A stretch of DNA of 64,000 nucleotides, from NCBI GenBank assembly GCA_963843285.1, contig CAWJJO010000002.1, positions 124,001 through 188,000 on the forward strand. Direction: 5' to 3'. Within the stretch, counting starts at the first letter, position 1. Each line of letters begins with the position of its first letter. Origin of the DNA: CAZDDB01 sp963843285 (GTDB lineage Bacteria; Acidobacteriota; HRBIN11; JAKEFK01). The position numbers and the translations under genes are program-made. Of this stretch, positions 34,178-42,063 are shown piece by piece. The notes beneath the pieces were generated by a model. That model did no database searches and had not been told where the DNA came from. It saw only the letters and a list, made by a program, of their open reading frames with translations.

Positions 34178-34492
34178 TTGCAAAAGAAACTTTTCGTAGG
34201 CGGTTTGTCCTACAATACGGAAGTCGATGAGATTCGTGAACTGTTTGCCCAGGCGGGTGAAGTGGTTTCCGCGAATATCATTCGTGACAAATTCACCAAT
34301 CAGTCCCGCGGTTTCGGTTTTGTCGAAATGGCAACCGAAGAGCAGGCAGCGGATGCGATCAAGCGGTTCAATGGAACAGCACTTGGCGGCCGCAACATTG
34401 TGGTGAACGAGTCCCGTCCACAGGAAAAAAGAAATTTTGACCGTGGCGGCGACCGTGGCGGATTTCGTCAGAGAAGAGAGCCTCGCTGGTAA
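34178..34492 (+). CDS. RRM-domain RNA-binding protein
   Basis: 104 residues starting at TTG 34178, set by TTAGGAG 10-15 nt upstream. A single RRM: KKLFVGGLSYNT is RNP-2 and SRGFGFVEM is RNP-1, with the aromatic residues that stack on RNA intact. A short Arg/Gly tail (RGGDRGGFRQRREPRW) follows. Such proteins are abundant bacterial RNA chaperones, often cold-induced in cyanobacteria and other phyla. A strong hairpin terminator follows at 34521. Monocistronic. Confidence 0.95.
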   Translation: MQKKLFVGGLSYNTEVDEIRELFAQAGEVVSANIIRDKFTNQSRGFGFVEMATEEQAADAIKRFNGTALGGRNIVVNESRPQEKRNFDRGGDRGGFRQRREPRW

Positions 34493-34520
34493 TCGTAATC
34501 TGATCAAATTTGTAAAGACA

Positions 34521-34554
34521 GGACCCTCCCCTCTCGGGAGGGTCTTCGTTTTTA
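34521..34554 (+). terminator. Rho-independent terminator of the RRM gene
   Basis: GACCCTCCC, loop CTCTC, GGGAGGGTC, then TTCGTTTTT. Confidence 0.9.
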
Positions 34555-34631
34555 TTGCAGAATGCAGATTGCGGAATGCAGAATGGCGTTTGCCTGAACA
34601 TGCAGCCATTCTGTATTCTTAGATTTGAATT

Positions 34632-36302
34632 ATGAAACTCAGGTTTCTGTTTCTTGCCTTCATTCTTTGTGTTGCTTCCCTCGCATCTGCGGGTTCCGGC
34701 CGTGTCTGGATCCTGTTCAAAGATCGTCCGGCGCTGGCAGGAAAGTCGCTCGTTTCCTCGCGGCTTCAATCGCTTCCACCGGCGGCCATCTCCAGACGTC
34801 TGGTTCGCGCCGATGTGGTATGGGATGAATCGGATGAACCGGTGGATCGTTCGTACGTCAACCGGGTTCGCGGAGCGGGTGCTACTGTATTCGTAGAGAG
34901 CCGCTGGTTGAACGGAGTGAGCGCAGTCTGCGGTCCGCGTTGTCTGGAAAGAGTACGCAGCTTCCCCTTTGTTACCGAGATCAAGCCGGTTGCAACGTTT
35001 CGGCGCGCGAAAGAAGTAATTGCGGACGACAGTTCAAAATCGCTCTTGAGCACGGAGGGATCTACCGCGATCAATTATGGAAAGTCGAAAGATCAGCTGG
35101 TCCAATTGAATGTTCCTCCCGTGCACAAAAAGGGATTTGCCGGACAGGGGGAGATTGTTGCCATCTTCGATAGCGGATTTCGAAAGGACCACATCGCATT
35201 CCGCGGGCATACGATCGTAGCGGAACACGATTTCGTGTTTCAGGATGATAACGTGAGCAACGGAGGGGGGTTTGATTCGCACGGTACCGGAACATGGTCG
35301 TGTGTAAACGGCGAGGATCCTGGAATGTTGTTTGGTCCCGGATACAAAGCGAGTGTCATCCTTGCGGTCACAGAAGACATTCGAAGTGAAACAACTGTAG
35401 AAGAAGATAACTGGGTGGCTGCTTTGGAGTGGGCGGACGATCTGGGCGCAACGGTTGTAAGCAGCTCGCTGGGCTATCCGGATTTATACACTCCATCCGA
35501 TCTGAATGGCACGACCGCGATCACATCCCGCGCCGCCAGCAAAGCCGCGAAGAAGGGAATCGTGGTAGTCAGCTCAGCGGGGAACGAAGGACCGGGAGTT
35601 TCTACGCTTGGGCCGCCTGCAGATGCGAAGAAAATTCTGGCAGTCGGGGCTGTTGATATCCGCGGACAAATCGCAGGATTCAGCTCGCGTGGTCCAACAG
35701 CCGACGGCAGGCTGAAACCCGAAGTTCTCGCGCGCGGAGTCTCCACCTTGATTGCAAGTGATCGCTCTTCGACCGCTTACGGCCGGTCGGACGGCACGTC
35801 ATTTTCGTGTCCGCTCGTTGCCGGATGCGTCGCCGCGCTATTGTCCGCACATCGGGAATGGAAGCCGGTACAAGTGCGGGAGGCATTCATCGAGACGGCC
35901 GGTCAAGCGGATCATCCAGATAACACTTTCGGCTATGGAATTGTCGATCTTGAAAAAGCGGTGGATTTTCTTCCCAAAAAGGCGATCGTCATTGAACACA
36001 AACCGCTGAGCGATAGTTCCAATACTACAAAGCCGTTTCAAATCGACGCGAGGATACGCGCTCAGCGGGGGTTGAAGTCGGATCAGCTGTTTGTGCTCTG
36101 GAAACGAAATGGAGATTCCGGATTTCAAAAGGTTGCACTGACTGCCGTTTCGAATCAGCCGGATCAATTTGAAGGACAGATCCCCGCCCAGTCGAAAGGC
36201 ATAACGATTTCGTATTATCTTTCCGTTAAGGATTCCAAGGGAAGAACCGGAAAGCTTCCGTTCGATGCGCCTTCAAACGTATTCTCATTTCAGGTCAAGT
36301 AA
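34632..36302 (+). CDS. secreted S8 (subtilisin-like) serine peptidase
   Basis: 556 residues. Signal peptide MKLRFLFLAFILCVASLASA; propeptide to ~145. The catalytic triad is intact: D180 (IVAIFDSGFRKDH), H217 (DSHGTGTW) and S390 (DGTSFSCPLVAG), with the oxyanion Asn in SSAGNEG (~318). A C-terminal beta domain of ~110 residues (HKPLSDSSNTTKPFQIDARI) resembles the extension on extracellular subtilases. Expected outside the inner membrane; general proteolysis is inferred. Confidence 0.93.
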   Translation: MKLRFLFLAFILCVASLASAGSGRVWILFKDRPALAGKSLVSSRLQSLPPAAISRRLVRADVVWDESDEPVDRSYVNRVRGAGATVFVESRWLNGVSAVCGPRCLERVRSFPFVTEIKPVATFRRAKEVIADDSSKSLLSTEGSTAINYGKSKDQLVQLNVPPVHKKGFAGQGEIVAIFDSGFRKDHIAFRGHTIVAEHDFVFQDDNVSNGGGFDSHGTGTWSCVNGEDPGMLFGPGYKASVILAVTEDIRSETTVEEDNWVAALEWADDLGATVVSSSLGYPDLYTPSDLNGTTAITSRAASKAAKKGIVVVSSAGNEGPGVSTLGPPADAKKILAVGAVDIRGQIAGFSSRGPTADGRLKPEVLARGVSTLIASDRSSTAYGRSDGTSFSCPLVAGCVAALLSAHREWKPVQVREAFIETAGQADHPDNTFGYGIVDLEKAVDFLPKKAIVIEHKPLSDSSNTTKPFQIDARIRAQRGLKSDQLFVLWKRNGDSGFQKVALTAVSNQPDQFEGQIPAQSKGITISYYLSVKDSKGRTGKLPFDAPSNVFSFQVK

Positions 36303-36358
36303 TATGGAGCGCAGGCTTCCAGCCTGCATTATGGATCGCAGGCGTCCCGCCTGCTTTG
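36303..36358. repeat. REP-like palindromes (GCAGGC...GCCTGC family)
   Basis: GAGCGCAGGCTTCCAGCCTGC and ATCGCAGGCGTCCCGCCTGC in tandem between subtilase and DUF885 genes. Confidence 0.8.
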
Positions 36359-36385
36359 AGCTCCCGTTCAGGTTAAGATGATTTT

Positions 36386-38137
36386 ATGAAAACATTATCC
36401 ATCGGTTTCTTCATTCTGATTATCTTAGCGGCTTCCTTCAGTGCTCTTGCAACTGACAAGGCCCTGGAGGCAATTTTTGCCGAGGATTGGAAATTTCGGC
36501 TGCAGGAAGATCCGCTTTTTGCGACTTCAGTCGGGAATCACGATTTTGATGCTCTCCTTCCATCAGTCAGAAAGGAGGATTTCGACCGGCGGAATCAGTT
36601 CCAACATCAAATGCTGAAGAAGCTGGAAACAGTCGATCAGTCCAGGCTGACGAAATCGGAACAGATCAGTTACAAATTACTCAAAGATGATTTGCAGGAC
36701 AGCATTTCAGACTATGAGTTTCAAGCTTACTTGATTCCACTGAACGCCGACAGCGGATTCCACACGGAGTTCGGGCGTTTACCTCGTCAGGTTCCCTTGA
36801 GGACACTGAAAGATTATGAAAACTATATCTCCCGATTGAACGCCTGGCCGGAGTATGTAAATGAAAATATTGCTTTGCTGCGCGAAGGACTTCAAAAAGG
36901 GATGTCGCTTCCAAAAGTTGTGCTGGATGGCTTTGAAGTCACTGTAACTACGCATATTGTAGAAGATCCATCCAAAAGCGTTTTCTATGCTCCTTTTGTA
37001 GCTTTTCCCGGGCCGGTTCCGGAATCCGATCGCGGTCGTTTACGCGCAGAAGGGATTCGCGCGATTCAAGAAAGCGTGATTCCAGGCTACAAGCATTTTC
37101 TGGAGTTCATGACAAAGGAATATGTTCCCAAAACACGCTCCAGTCTCGCGGCATCGGAGCTTCCAAACGGCCGCAAGTATTATGAATATCTCGTCCGGCA
37201 TTTTACGACTCTCGATCTGAAACCCGAAGAGATCCATCAGACGGGATTGCAGGAAGTCAAGAGAATACGGGAAGAAATGGAACAGGTGATCCGGTCCACC
37301 GGATATCAGGGAGACTTCGCATCGTTCTTGACATTTCTTCGCACCGATCCGCGTTTTTATGCAAAAACCGGGGATCAGCTTCTGAAGGAAGCGAGTTTCA
37401 TTGCCAAGAAAATGGATGGGAAACTTCCATCGCTATTTCGAACGCTGCCCAGACTTCCCTACGGAGTAGAGCCTGTTCCGGACGCGATTGCGCCCAAGTA
37501 TACAGGCGGCCGCTATGTGGAGCCTCCGCTCGGAAGTACCGAGCCGGGACTCTACTGGGTCAATACCTACGCGCTCGAAAGTCGTCCGTTGTATACACTG
37601 GAAGCATTGACGCTCCATGAAGCAGTGCCCGGACATCATCTGCAGACTGCGATCGCGCGGGAGCTGACGGATCTTCCGGAACTGCGAAGGACGAAGTACA
37701 TTTCCGCATTTGGTGAAGGCTGGGGATTGTATTCCGAATGGCTTGGATTGGAAGCGGGCTTCTATCAGGATCCTTACAGCAACTTCGGCCGGCTGACTTA
37801 CGAAATGTGGCGAGCCTGCCGTCTGGTTGTGGATACGGGGATTCATTCCATGGGTTGGTCGCGTGAACAAGCGATGGAATATATGGCATCGAATACAGCG
37901 CTTTCCTTGCATGAAATCAAAACCGAGACAGATCGCTATATTTCCTGGCCCGGTCAGGCGCTCGCATACAAGATCGGCCAAATCAAAATTCGAGAGCTGC
38001 GAACAAAGGCAGAGACAGCGCTGGGTCCCCGTTTTGACGTGCGTGATTTTCATGATGCGGTATTGGGGAGTGGCTCCGTGACCTTACCGATTCTGGAAGA
38101 AATCGTCGATGATTATATCCGGAAAAACCGGCAGTGA
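36386..38137 (+). CDS. secreted DUF885 family metallo-carboxypeptidase-like protein
   Basis: 583 residues, signal peptide to about ALAT (23). The C-terminal half carries LHEAVPGHHLQ (HExxxH-type zinc site, ~413-421) and FGEGWGLYSEWLG (Glu ligand), then DTGIHSMGWSREQAMEYM, the DUF885 hallmark. The family includes plant and bacterial proteins thought to be metallopeptidases of M32-related fold. Periplasmic location inferred. It follows the subtilase with an 83-nt gap containing REP hairpins, so co-transcription is uncertain. Confidence 0.88.
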   Translation: MKTLSIGFFILIILAASFSALATDKALEAIFAEDWKFRLQEDPLFATSVGNHDFDALLPSVRKEDFDRRNQFQHQMLKKLETVDQSRLTKSEQISYKLLKDDLQDSISDYEFQAYLIPLNADSGFHTEFGRLPRQVPLRTLKDYENYISRLNAWPEYVNENIALLREGLQKGMSLPKVVLDGFEVTVTTHIVEDPSKSVFYAPFVAFPGPVPESDRGRLRAEGIRAIQESVIPGYKHFLEFMTKEYVPKTRSSLAASELPNGRKYYEYLVRHFTTLDLKPEEIHQTGLQEVKRIREEMEQVIRSTGYQGDFASFLTFLRTDPRFYAKTGDQLLKEASFIAKKMDGKLPSLFRTLPRLPYGVEPVPDAIAPKYTGGRYVEPPLGSTEPGLYWVNTYALESRPLYTLEALTLHEAVPGHHLQTAIARELTDLPELRRTKYISAFGEGWGLYSEWLGLEAGFYQDPYSNFGRLTYEMWRACRLVVDTGIHSMGWSREQAMEYMASNTALSLHEIKTETDRYISWPGQALAYKIGQIKIRELRTKAETALGPRFDVRDFHDAVLGSGSVTLPILEEIVDDYIRKNRQ

Positions 38138-38227
38138 ATCGAACGAAAGGTAATCAATGGACTGAAGGAGAATTCGCCCGCGTACCCCAGGCGGAAGATG
38201 AAGTGAAAAAAAGAGGATATCAATTAC

Positions 38228-38362
38228 ATGGGATACGAACCGGCGATCAAAACCGTATTTTCGTATTGGCGGGAGCCGAAGACCGGTTTCTGTGTGAGCA
38301 TCCGGACCACGGACGGTCGCTACGATTCGATCGTTTATGCGACGTATGATGATTGTAAGTAG
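38228..38362 (+). CDS. possible small protein, 44 residues
   Basis: ATG 38228 to TAG 38362, with GAGGAT about 11 nt upstream. Reads MGYEPAIKTVFSYWREPKTG, then FCVSIRTTDGRYDSIVYATY. The composition looks protein-like (aromatic and beta-prone) but no family is recognised. Another frame (38134-38349) covers the same stretch; this one has the better ribosome site. Confidence 0.35.
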   Translation: MGYEPAIKTVFSYWREPKTGFCVSIRTTDGRYDSIVYATYDDCK

Positions 38363-38422
38363 TGACACTTTGCGCGTCCTTGACAACCCCGGACGATCCG
38401 AATAAATTGATGCTTGCCTTTG

Positions 38423-38496
<74 letters not shown>

Positions 38497-38498
38497 TT

Positions 38499-38573
38499 GG
38501 CGTCGTTGCGTCTATCGCGTCCTCGCGTCTATCGCGAAAGACGCGACGACCCGACGACGCGATAGACGCAAAC
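38499..38573. repeat. GCGTC-type inverted repeat between tRNAs (copy 2)
   Basis: Perfect 16-nt arms TTGCGTCTATCGCGTC (38506-38521) and GACGCGATAGACGCAA (38556-38571), with inner GACGC repeats. It fills the whole tRNA spacer. The arm sequence recurs at 6289-6304. Confidence 0.9.
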
Positions 38574-38649
38574 GGGGATATAGCTCAGTTGGGAGAGCGC
38601 CTGCTTTGCACGCAGGAGGTCGGGGGTTCGAATCCCCCTATCTCCACCA
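38574..38649 (+). tRNA. tRNA-Ala(UGC)
   Basis: 76 nt with encoded CCA: acceptor GGGGATA/TATCTCC, anticodon loop TTTGCAC (UGC), T-arm GGGGGTTCGAATCCCCC. The Ile(GAU)-Ala(UGC) order is that of 16S-23S spacers, but no rRNA flanks it here. Confidence 0.97.
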
Positions 38650-38713
38650 TTTCATTATCCTTCAACGAATTCGTCGCTGGAGACTAACTCAAGCCTCCAA
38701 GAGAACCCACAAT

Positions 38714-39298
38714 TCACAATTGGTCGAATACGGACAGAGCGACCTTAGCAACCTGTCTCAGCGACTTACGATCGGATCTAAGCTTGGCCATCGCTCGCAT
38801 TCCCTGGATCGTTACGACGAAGAATCTTGCCAGTGCCGCCGGATCCCTTTTGTCCGACAGTTCTCCGTTTTTCTGGGCACGCCGAAGCGCATCCGTAAAA
38901 ATCGACTCGACTTCGGCCTGGTTTTGACGCAGGAAATTGGCGATGACTGCATCTCCAGCGGAACGTTCCATATTTGCGCTCAACAGCAAACAGCCGCGTG
39001 TGTGCTGTTCTCTTGTCTCATCAGCGAGACTGAATAAAAGCCGTTTGAAACCATTTCTAATATTGGGCTCGGCGCTGAACAATCGCTTCATGGCAGAATT
39101 CGTTTCGGCGCGATAATGCGCCAGCGCCCTGAGGTACAAACTACGTTTATCACCAAAAGTGTCGTAGAGACTCTGCTTCGCAATCCCCATTGCGCGCATC
39201 AAGTCCTCGAGCGAAGTGTTTTCGTAGCCATGATGCCAGAATTGGTTCATTGCCCTACTCAAAGCTCGTTCAGAATCAAATTCCTTGTGACGTCCCAT
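38714..39298 (-). CDS. TetR/AcrR family repressor
   Basis: 194 residues. The HTH at ~10-55 contains ALSRAMNQFWHHGYENTSLE, then AMGIAKQSLYDTFGDK; the C-terminal ligand domain is of TetR_C type (LADETREQHTRGCLLLSANMERS), as in AcrR/NemR relatives that sense small reactive or aromatic compounds. Divergent from the hydrolase-cupin pair. Two identical AGACT-N4-AGTCT sites lie in the 103-nt divergent region, one 5 nt from its own start, so self-repression and repression of the neighbours are inferred. Cys 92-94 region (RGCLLL) might be redox-sensitive. Confidence 0.92.
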   Translation of the reverse strand: MGRHKEFDSERALSRAMNQFWHHGYENTSLEDLMRAMGIAKQSLYDTFGDKRSLYLRALAHYRAETNSAMKRLFSAEPNIRNGFKRLLFSLADETREQHTRGCLLLSANMERSAGDAVIANFLRQNQAEVESIFTDALRRAQKNGELSDKRDPAALARFFVVTIQGMRAMAKLRSDRKSLRQVAKVALSVFDQL

Positions 39299-39302
39299 AT
39301 TT

Positions 39303-39318
39303 CAGACTCAACAGTCTA
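39303..39318. promoter_or_regulatory. TetR operator O1 (predicted)
   Basis: CAGACTCAACAGTCTA: AGACT, 4 nt, AGTCT; directly upstream of the tetR start. Confidence 0.7.
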
Positions 39319-39329
39319 CTTCAAATATG

Positions 39330-39358
39330 TTGACAAGTTAAATTCTAGACTATATAGT
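39330..39358 (+). promoter_or_regulatory. predicted promoter of the hydrolase-cupin operon
   Basis: TTGACA (39330-39335), exact 17-nt spacer, TATAGT (39353-39358). The -10 box lies inside operator O2, so repressor and polymerase would compete. Confidence 0.75.
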
Positions 39359-39361
39359 CTA
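39346..39361. promoter_or_regulatory. TetR operator O2 (predicted)
   Basis: TAGACTATATAGTCTA, a perfect 16-bp palindrome, with the same AGACT-N4-AGTCT half-sites as O1; centres 43 bp apart. Confidence 0.8.
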
Positions 39362-39401
39362 AAATAATCTGTGATCCTATTTGGATGCAAAAGGAGTCTC
39401 T

Positions 39402-40313
39402 ATGAAAAGATGGGTGGATGTCCTCGTTGTCTTGACTGTACTTTGTTTCGTTCACGCCGGAGTGCGGACGACAGCTCATGCAGCTGAGACGATTCAGTCG
39501 CGAACTGCGGAAGTTGCGGGCGTAAAACTGCATTACTGGAGCGCCGGCCATGGCGCACCATTGATTTTGCTTCATGGCTATGCGGAAACTTCGCTGATGT
39601 GGAAGCCGCTGATTCCAAAGCTCTCTGACCGGTTCATGGTAATCGCGCCGGATCTGCCGGGAATCGGTGAATCATCGATTCCTGCGGAAGGCCTGGATAT
39701 GAAGACTTCAGCGATTCGCATCCATGCACTGGCGACTTCGCTCGGTGTGAAAAAGGCCAGAGTCGTTGGACACGATATCGGCCTGATGGTCGCTTATGCT
39801 TATGCCGCCCAGTTTCCTGCGGAAGTCGAAAAACTGGTGCTGATGGACGCATTTCTGCCGGGCGTTGAAGGTTGGGAACCAGTCTACAATAGCCCCGATA
39901 TTTGGCATTTCAGATTCTATGGACCAACTCCTGAAGAACTGGTGAAGGGTCGTGAGCGCGCATTTTTCGAGCATTTCTGGAACAATTTCGCGGCGGATAA
40001 GACGCGCTCAATTCCCGAAGCGGACCGCAAAGCGTACACGTCCGCTTATGCCGGGCCGGGGCGCATGCGCGCAGGTTTCGCATACTTCGCTTCTTTTCCG
40101 CAAACAGCGAAGGATTTTGCAGAACTTGCCAAAACCAAACTAACAATGCCGGTTCTGTCAATTGGCGGTGAAAAATCATTGGGTGAAGTATTAGGAGCAC
40201 AAACGAAGCTGGTCGCGTCCAATGTAACCGTTGTGGTTTTGAAAAATACCGGGCATTGGATCCTGGAAGAGAATCCTAAAGAAACGACCGACGCACTCTT
40301 GGGGTTTTTATGA
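39402..40313 (+). CDS. secreted alpha/beta hydrolase with Asp nucleophile (epoxide hydrolase/dehalogenase-like)
   Basis: 303 residues from ATG 39402 (AAGGAG upstream; frame opens at 39381). Signal peptide to about AHAAET. Oxyanion HGYAETS (~53), nucleophile elbow VVGHDIG (Asp, ~130), catalytic His in NTGHWILEE. An Asp nucleophile in GHDxG is typical of soluble epoxide hydrolases and haloacetate dehalogenases, not lipases. Under control of the divergent TetR through O2; overlaps the cupin gene by ATGA. I infer an inducible detoxification function for an epoxide or halogenated compound in the periplasm. Confidence 0.88.
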   Translation: MKRWVDVLVVLTVLCFVHAGVRTTAHAAETIQSRTAEVAGVKLHYWSAGHGAPLILLHGYAETSLMWKPLIPKLSDRFMVIAPDLPGIGESSIPAEGLDMKTSAIRIHALATSLGVKKARVVGHDIGLMVAYAYAAQFPAEVEKLVLMDAFLPGVEGWEPVYNSPDIWHFRFYGPTPEELVKGRERAFFEHFWNNFAADKTRSIPEADRKAYTSAYAGPGRMRAGFAYFASFPQTAKDFAELAKTKLTMPVLSIGGEKSLGEVLGAQTKLVASNVTVVVLKNTGHWILEENPKETTDALLGFL

Positions 40314-40801
40314 AACAGGGATATCGGATGTTCTGGATCTCGCTCAGTGCATTTTGTTTCGTTGCATGTTTCGCATCAGCGGAACAATCTTCATCTGAAA
40401 TGCGCATGACACCGGCCGAAATCCGGGCAAGTGCACTCGATAGTAATCAGATCGGAAGCTCCGGGCTCGCTGGAGTTCACACGAAAGTAATTTTCGGTGA
40501 TCCCACAAAAGAAGGTTTTTACTCAATTCTGTTATTTGTGCCCGCGAATACAACGATACAGGCCCATTCGCATCGAGATGACCGGATGGCAACGGTGGTT
40601 TCGGGCGATTGGAATTTTGGCTATGGCAATCAATTTGACGCAAAGTCACTGAAGAGGCTCCCACCCGGCAGTGTTTATTCTGAACCGGGCGGTGTGAATC
40701 ATTTTGCCCGAACGGAAAAAGACCCGGTGATTGTTCAAATCTCAGGTAATGGTCCGACAGATACGCATTATTTTGATCCCGCGAATGACCCGAATGTTTA
40801 A
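40310..40801 (+). CDS. secreted cupin-domain protein
   Basis: 163 residues, coupled to the hydrolase by an ATGA overlap. Signal peptide ends near ASAEQ. Single cupin barrel: AHSHRDDRMATVVSGDWNFGYG (metal ligands H, H and D/E) and PPGSVYSEPGGVNHFARTE (final His). Small secreted cupins of this kind often sit beside hydrolases and may be dioxygenase-like or sugar/ligand binding. Co-expression points to the same TetR-controlled response. The 3' end abuts a truncated GMC oxidoreductase. Confidence 0.85.
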   Translation: MKQGYRMFWISLSAFCFVACFASAEQSSSEMRMTPAEIRASALDSNQIGSSGLAGVHTKVIFGDPTKEGFYSILLFVPANTTIQAHSHRDDRMATVVSGDWNFGYGNQFDAKSLKRLPPGSVYSEPGGVNHFARTEKDPVIVQISGNGPTDTHYFDPANDPNV

Positions 40802-41051
40802 TCGTGGCGACGGTTTAACGGGCAGGTGATAGTCAAGCGGACCACCGACGTTGTAAAACCAGATGCTGAGTATTCGCGATTGTTGGTGCATCATCCACTC
40901 CTCCCGACTCGATGACGAGTACCTGCGCGCCGGGCGCGGACAATTCGGCCGCCAGAACCGAGCCGGCTGCGCCGGCTCCCACAACGATGAAGTCATAGTG
41001 CATATTGATAGAAGTCTGAGGCTGCTTTTCTTCATTCGATGCGTTGATCAT
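40800..41051 (-). pseudogene. N-terminal stump of a GMC-family oxidoreductase, frameshifted
   Basis: Begins MINASNEEKQ; YDFIVVGAGAAGSVLAAELS and VLVIESGG are the FAD-binding GxGxxG motif and the Glu that binds ribose. After DDAPTIANT the conserved continuation SIWFYNVGGPLDYHLPVKPS is found one frame over (shift near 40870, about +1 nt). Homology stops at the cupin stop codon; about 450 residues of a normal ~530-residue choline/alcohol oxidase-like protein are missing. Non-functional relic. Confidence 0.8.
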
Positions 41052-41083
41052 TGCTCAATCTCCTGATGTCTAAAAGTGGTGCG

Positions 41084-41470
41084 TCATGCCTTTTCAGGAC
41101 TGAAAAGCGATAGCTTCTGGTCAATGAACGTGTACAGCCTTGACACGCGACCATCACGCTCTTCGAGGAAGTCTGTTCCTGTGTAGTGGAACGGTTGACC
41201 TGGCATCCCGCTTCCCCACCGGCAAGTCGCTACATTGTGCATGGCCTGGATCTCACCCGTGACCGTGTAGCGGTATTCCGGGAAGTGTTTGCGAATCTCT
41301 GTAGCCGCTTCATTGATACCCTCGCGGCCCACGATGTGACCGCCGGGATGAATCCAAAGACAATCTTCGGTGTAACACTCCGCGAGCAATGCCGCACGCT
41401 TGAGGGGATCGAGCTCGATAAAAATCTCATTGAAGTTGCGCATGAGCAGTTCAGAGGAAGTTGCCTTCAT
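41084..41470 (-). CDS. SnoaL-like/NTF2-fold protein
   Basis: 128 residues, one alpha+beta cone domain: FNEIFIELDPLKRAALLAEC, YTEDCLWIHPGG, VGREGINEAATEIRKHFPEY and DFLEERDGRVSRLYTFID. The fold hosts isomerases, hydrolases and binding proteins; no catalytic Asp/His pattern is certain. AGAAGGAC precedes the start. The DoxX gene lies 19 nt upstream on the same strand and probably shares a transcript. Confidence 0.82.
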   Translation of the reverse strand: MKATSSELLMRNFNEIFIELDPLKRAALLAECYTEDCLWIHPGGHIVGREGINEAATEIRKHFPEYRYTVTGEIQAMHNVATCRWGSGMPGQPFHYTGTDFLEERDGRVSRLYTFIDQKLSLFSPEKA

Positions 41471-41489
41471 AAATGTCCTTCTTAAAAAC

Positions 41490-41945
41490 TCAACTTGATA
41501 TGCCTTTTGCGAAGAGGCCGTTCGTTTCCTCTTGCCGTTCAGGATTTACTTTGCGCAAATCAATGCTTACCGGGCCTGCGCCGAAGTACGTGAACGTGAG
41601 CGCGCCACCGAGCATTGCGATGTTCTTCATGAACATTGCCATCTGGATCTGCTGCATCATCGGGTCGCTGATTTTCCAGAACGCATGCATCATCAAGGTG
41701 ACCGGAACCAGGAATATCGCAATCAACAACGCTCCGATTCTTGTTTGATATCCAAGTGCAATGCTGAGGCCACCTGCAACAGCCATTACGCCGGAAAGTG
41801 GAACGGCGAGCGAAGCAAACGGAACACCCTGACTTGCGGCGAATCCAATTGTTGCTTTTGAGAAATGACTGAGGCCGGCCATGATGAAAATCAGTGAATA
41901 CAGAACTCTTCCTACTGGCACGGCGAATTTCACGTTATTGTTCAT
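41490..41945 (-). CDS. DoxX family membrane protein
   Basis: 151 residues, four hydrophobic helices: VGRVLYSLIFIMAGLSHF, LAVPLSGVMAVAGGLSIALG, IGALLIAIFLVPVTLMMHAFW and MFMKNIAMLGGALTFTYFG, the standard DoxX layout with the MKNIAMLGG motif. Strong AAAGGAGG site. The family includes the thiosulfate:quinone oxidoreductase subunit and stress-linked proteins with redox partners; an exact role is not readable. Operon with the NTF2-like gene. Confidence 0.92.
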   Translation of the reverse strand: MNNNVKFAVPVGRVLYSLIFIMAGLSHFSKATIGFAASQGVPFASLAVPLSGVMAVAGGLSIALGYQTRIGALLIAIFLVPVTLMMHAFWKISDPMMQQIQMAMFMKNIAMLGGALTFTYFGAGPVSIDLRKVNPERQEETNGLFAKGISS

Positions 41946-42063
41946 TTTCTTTTTCCTCCTTTGGGTTCATATTGGAAAACCTAAAGCGATTGGATCTCTT
42001 TGTATTGAATGTTTCCGTGGTTTATTGAAAAAAATCGCTGTTCTAAAAAACGGAGGTGGGGAA

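Noticed and set aside
38606..39037. 143-residue plus frame over tRNA-Ala and tetR
   Set aside because: Begins inside a tRNA and runs antisense to a clear TetR gene.
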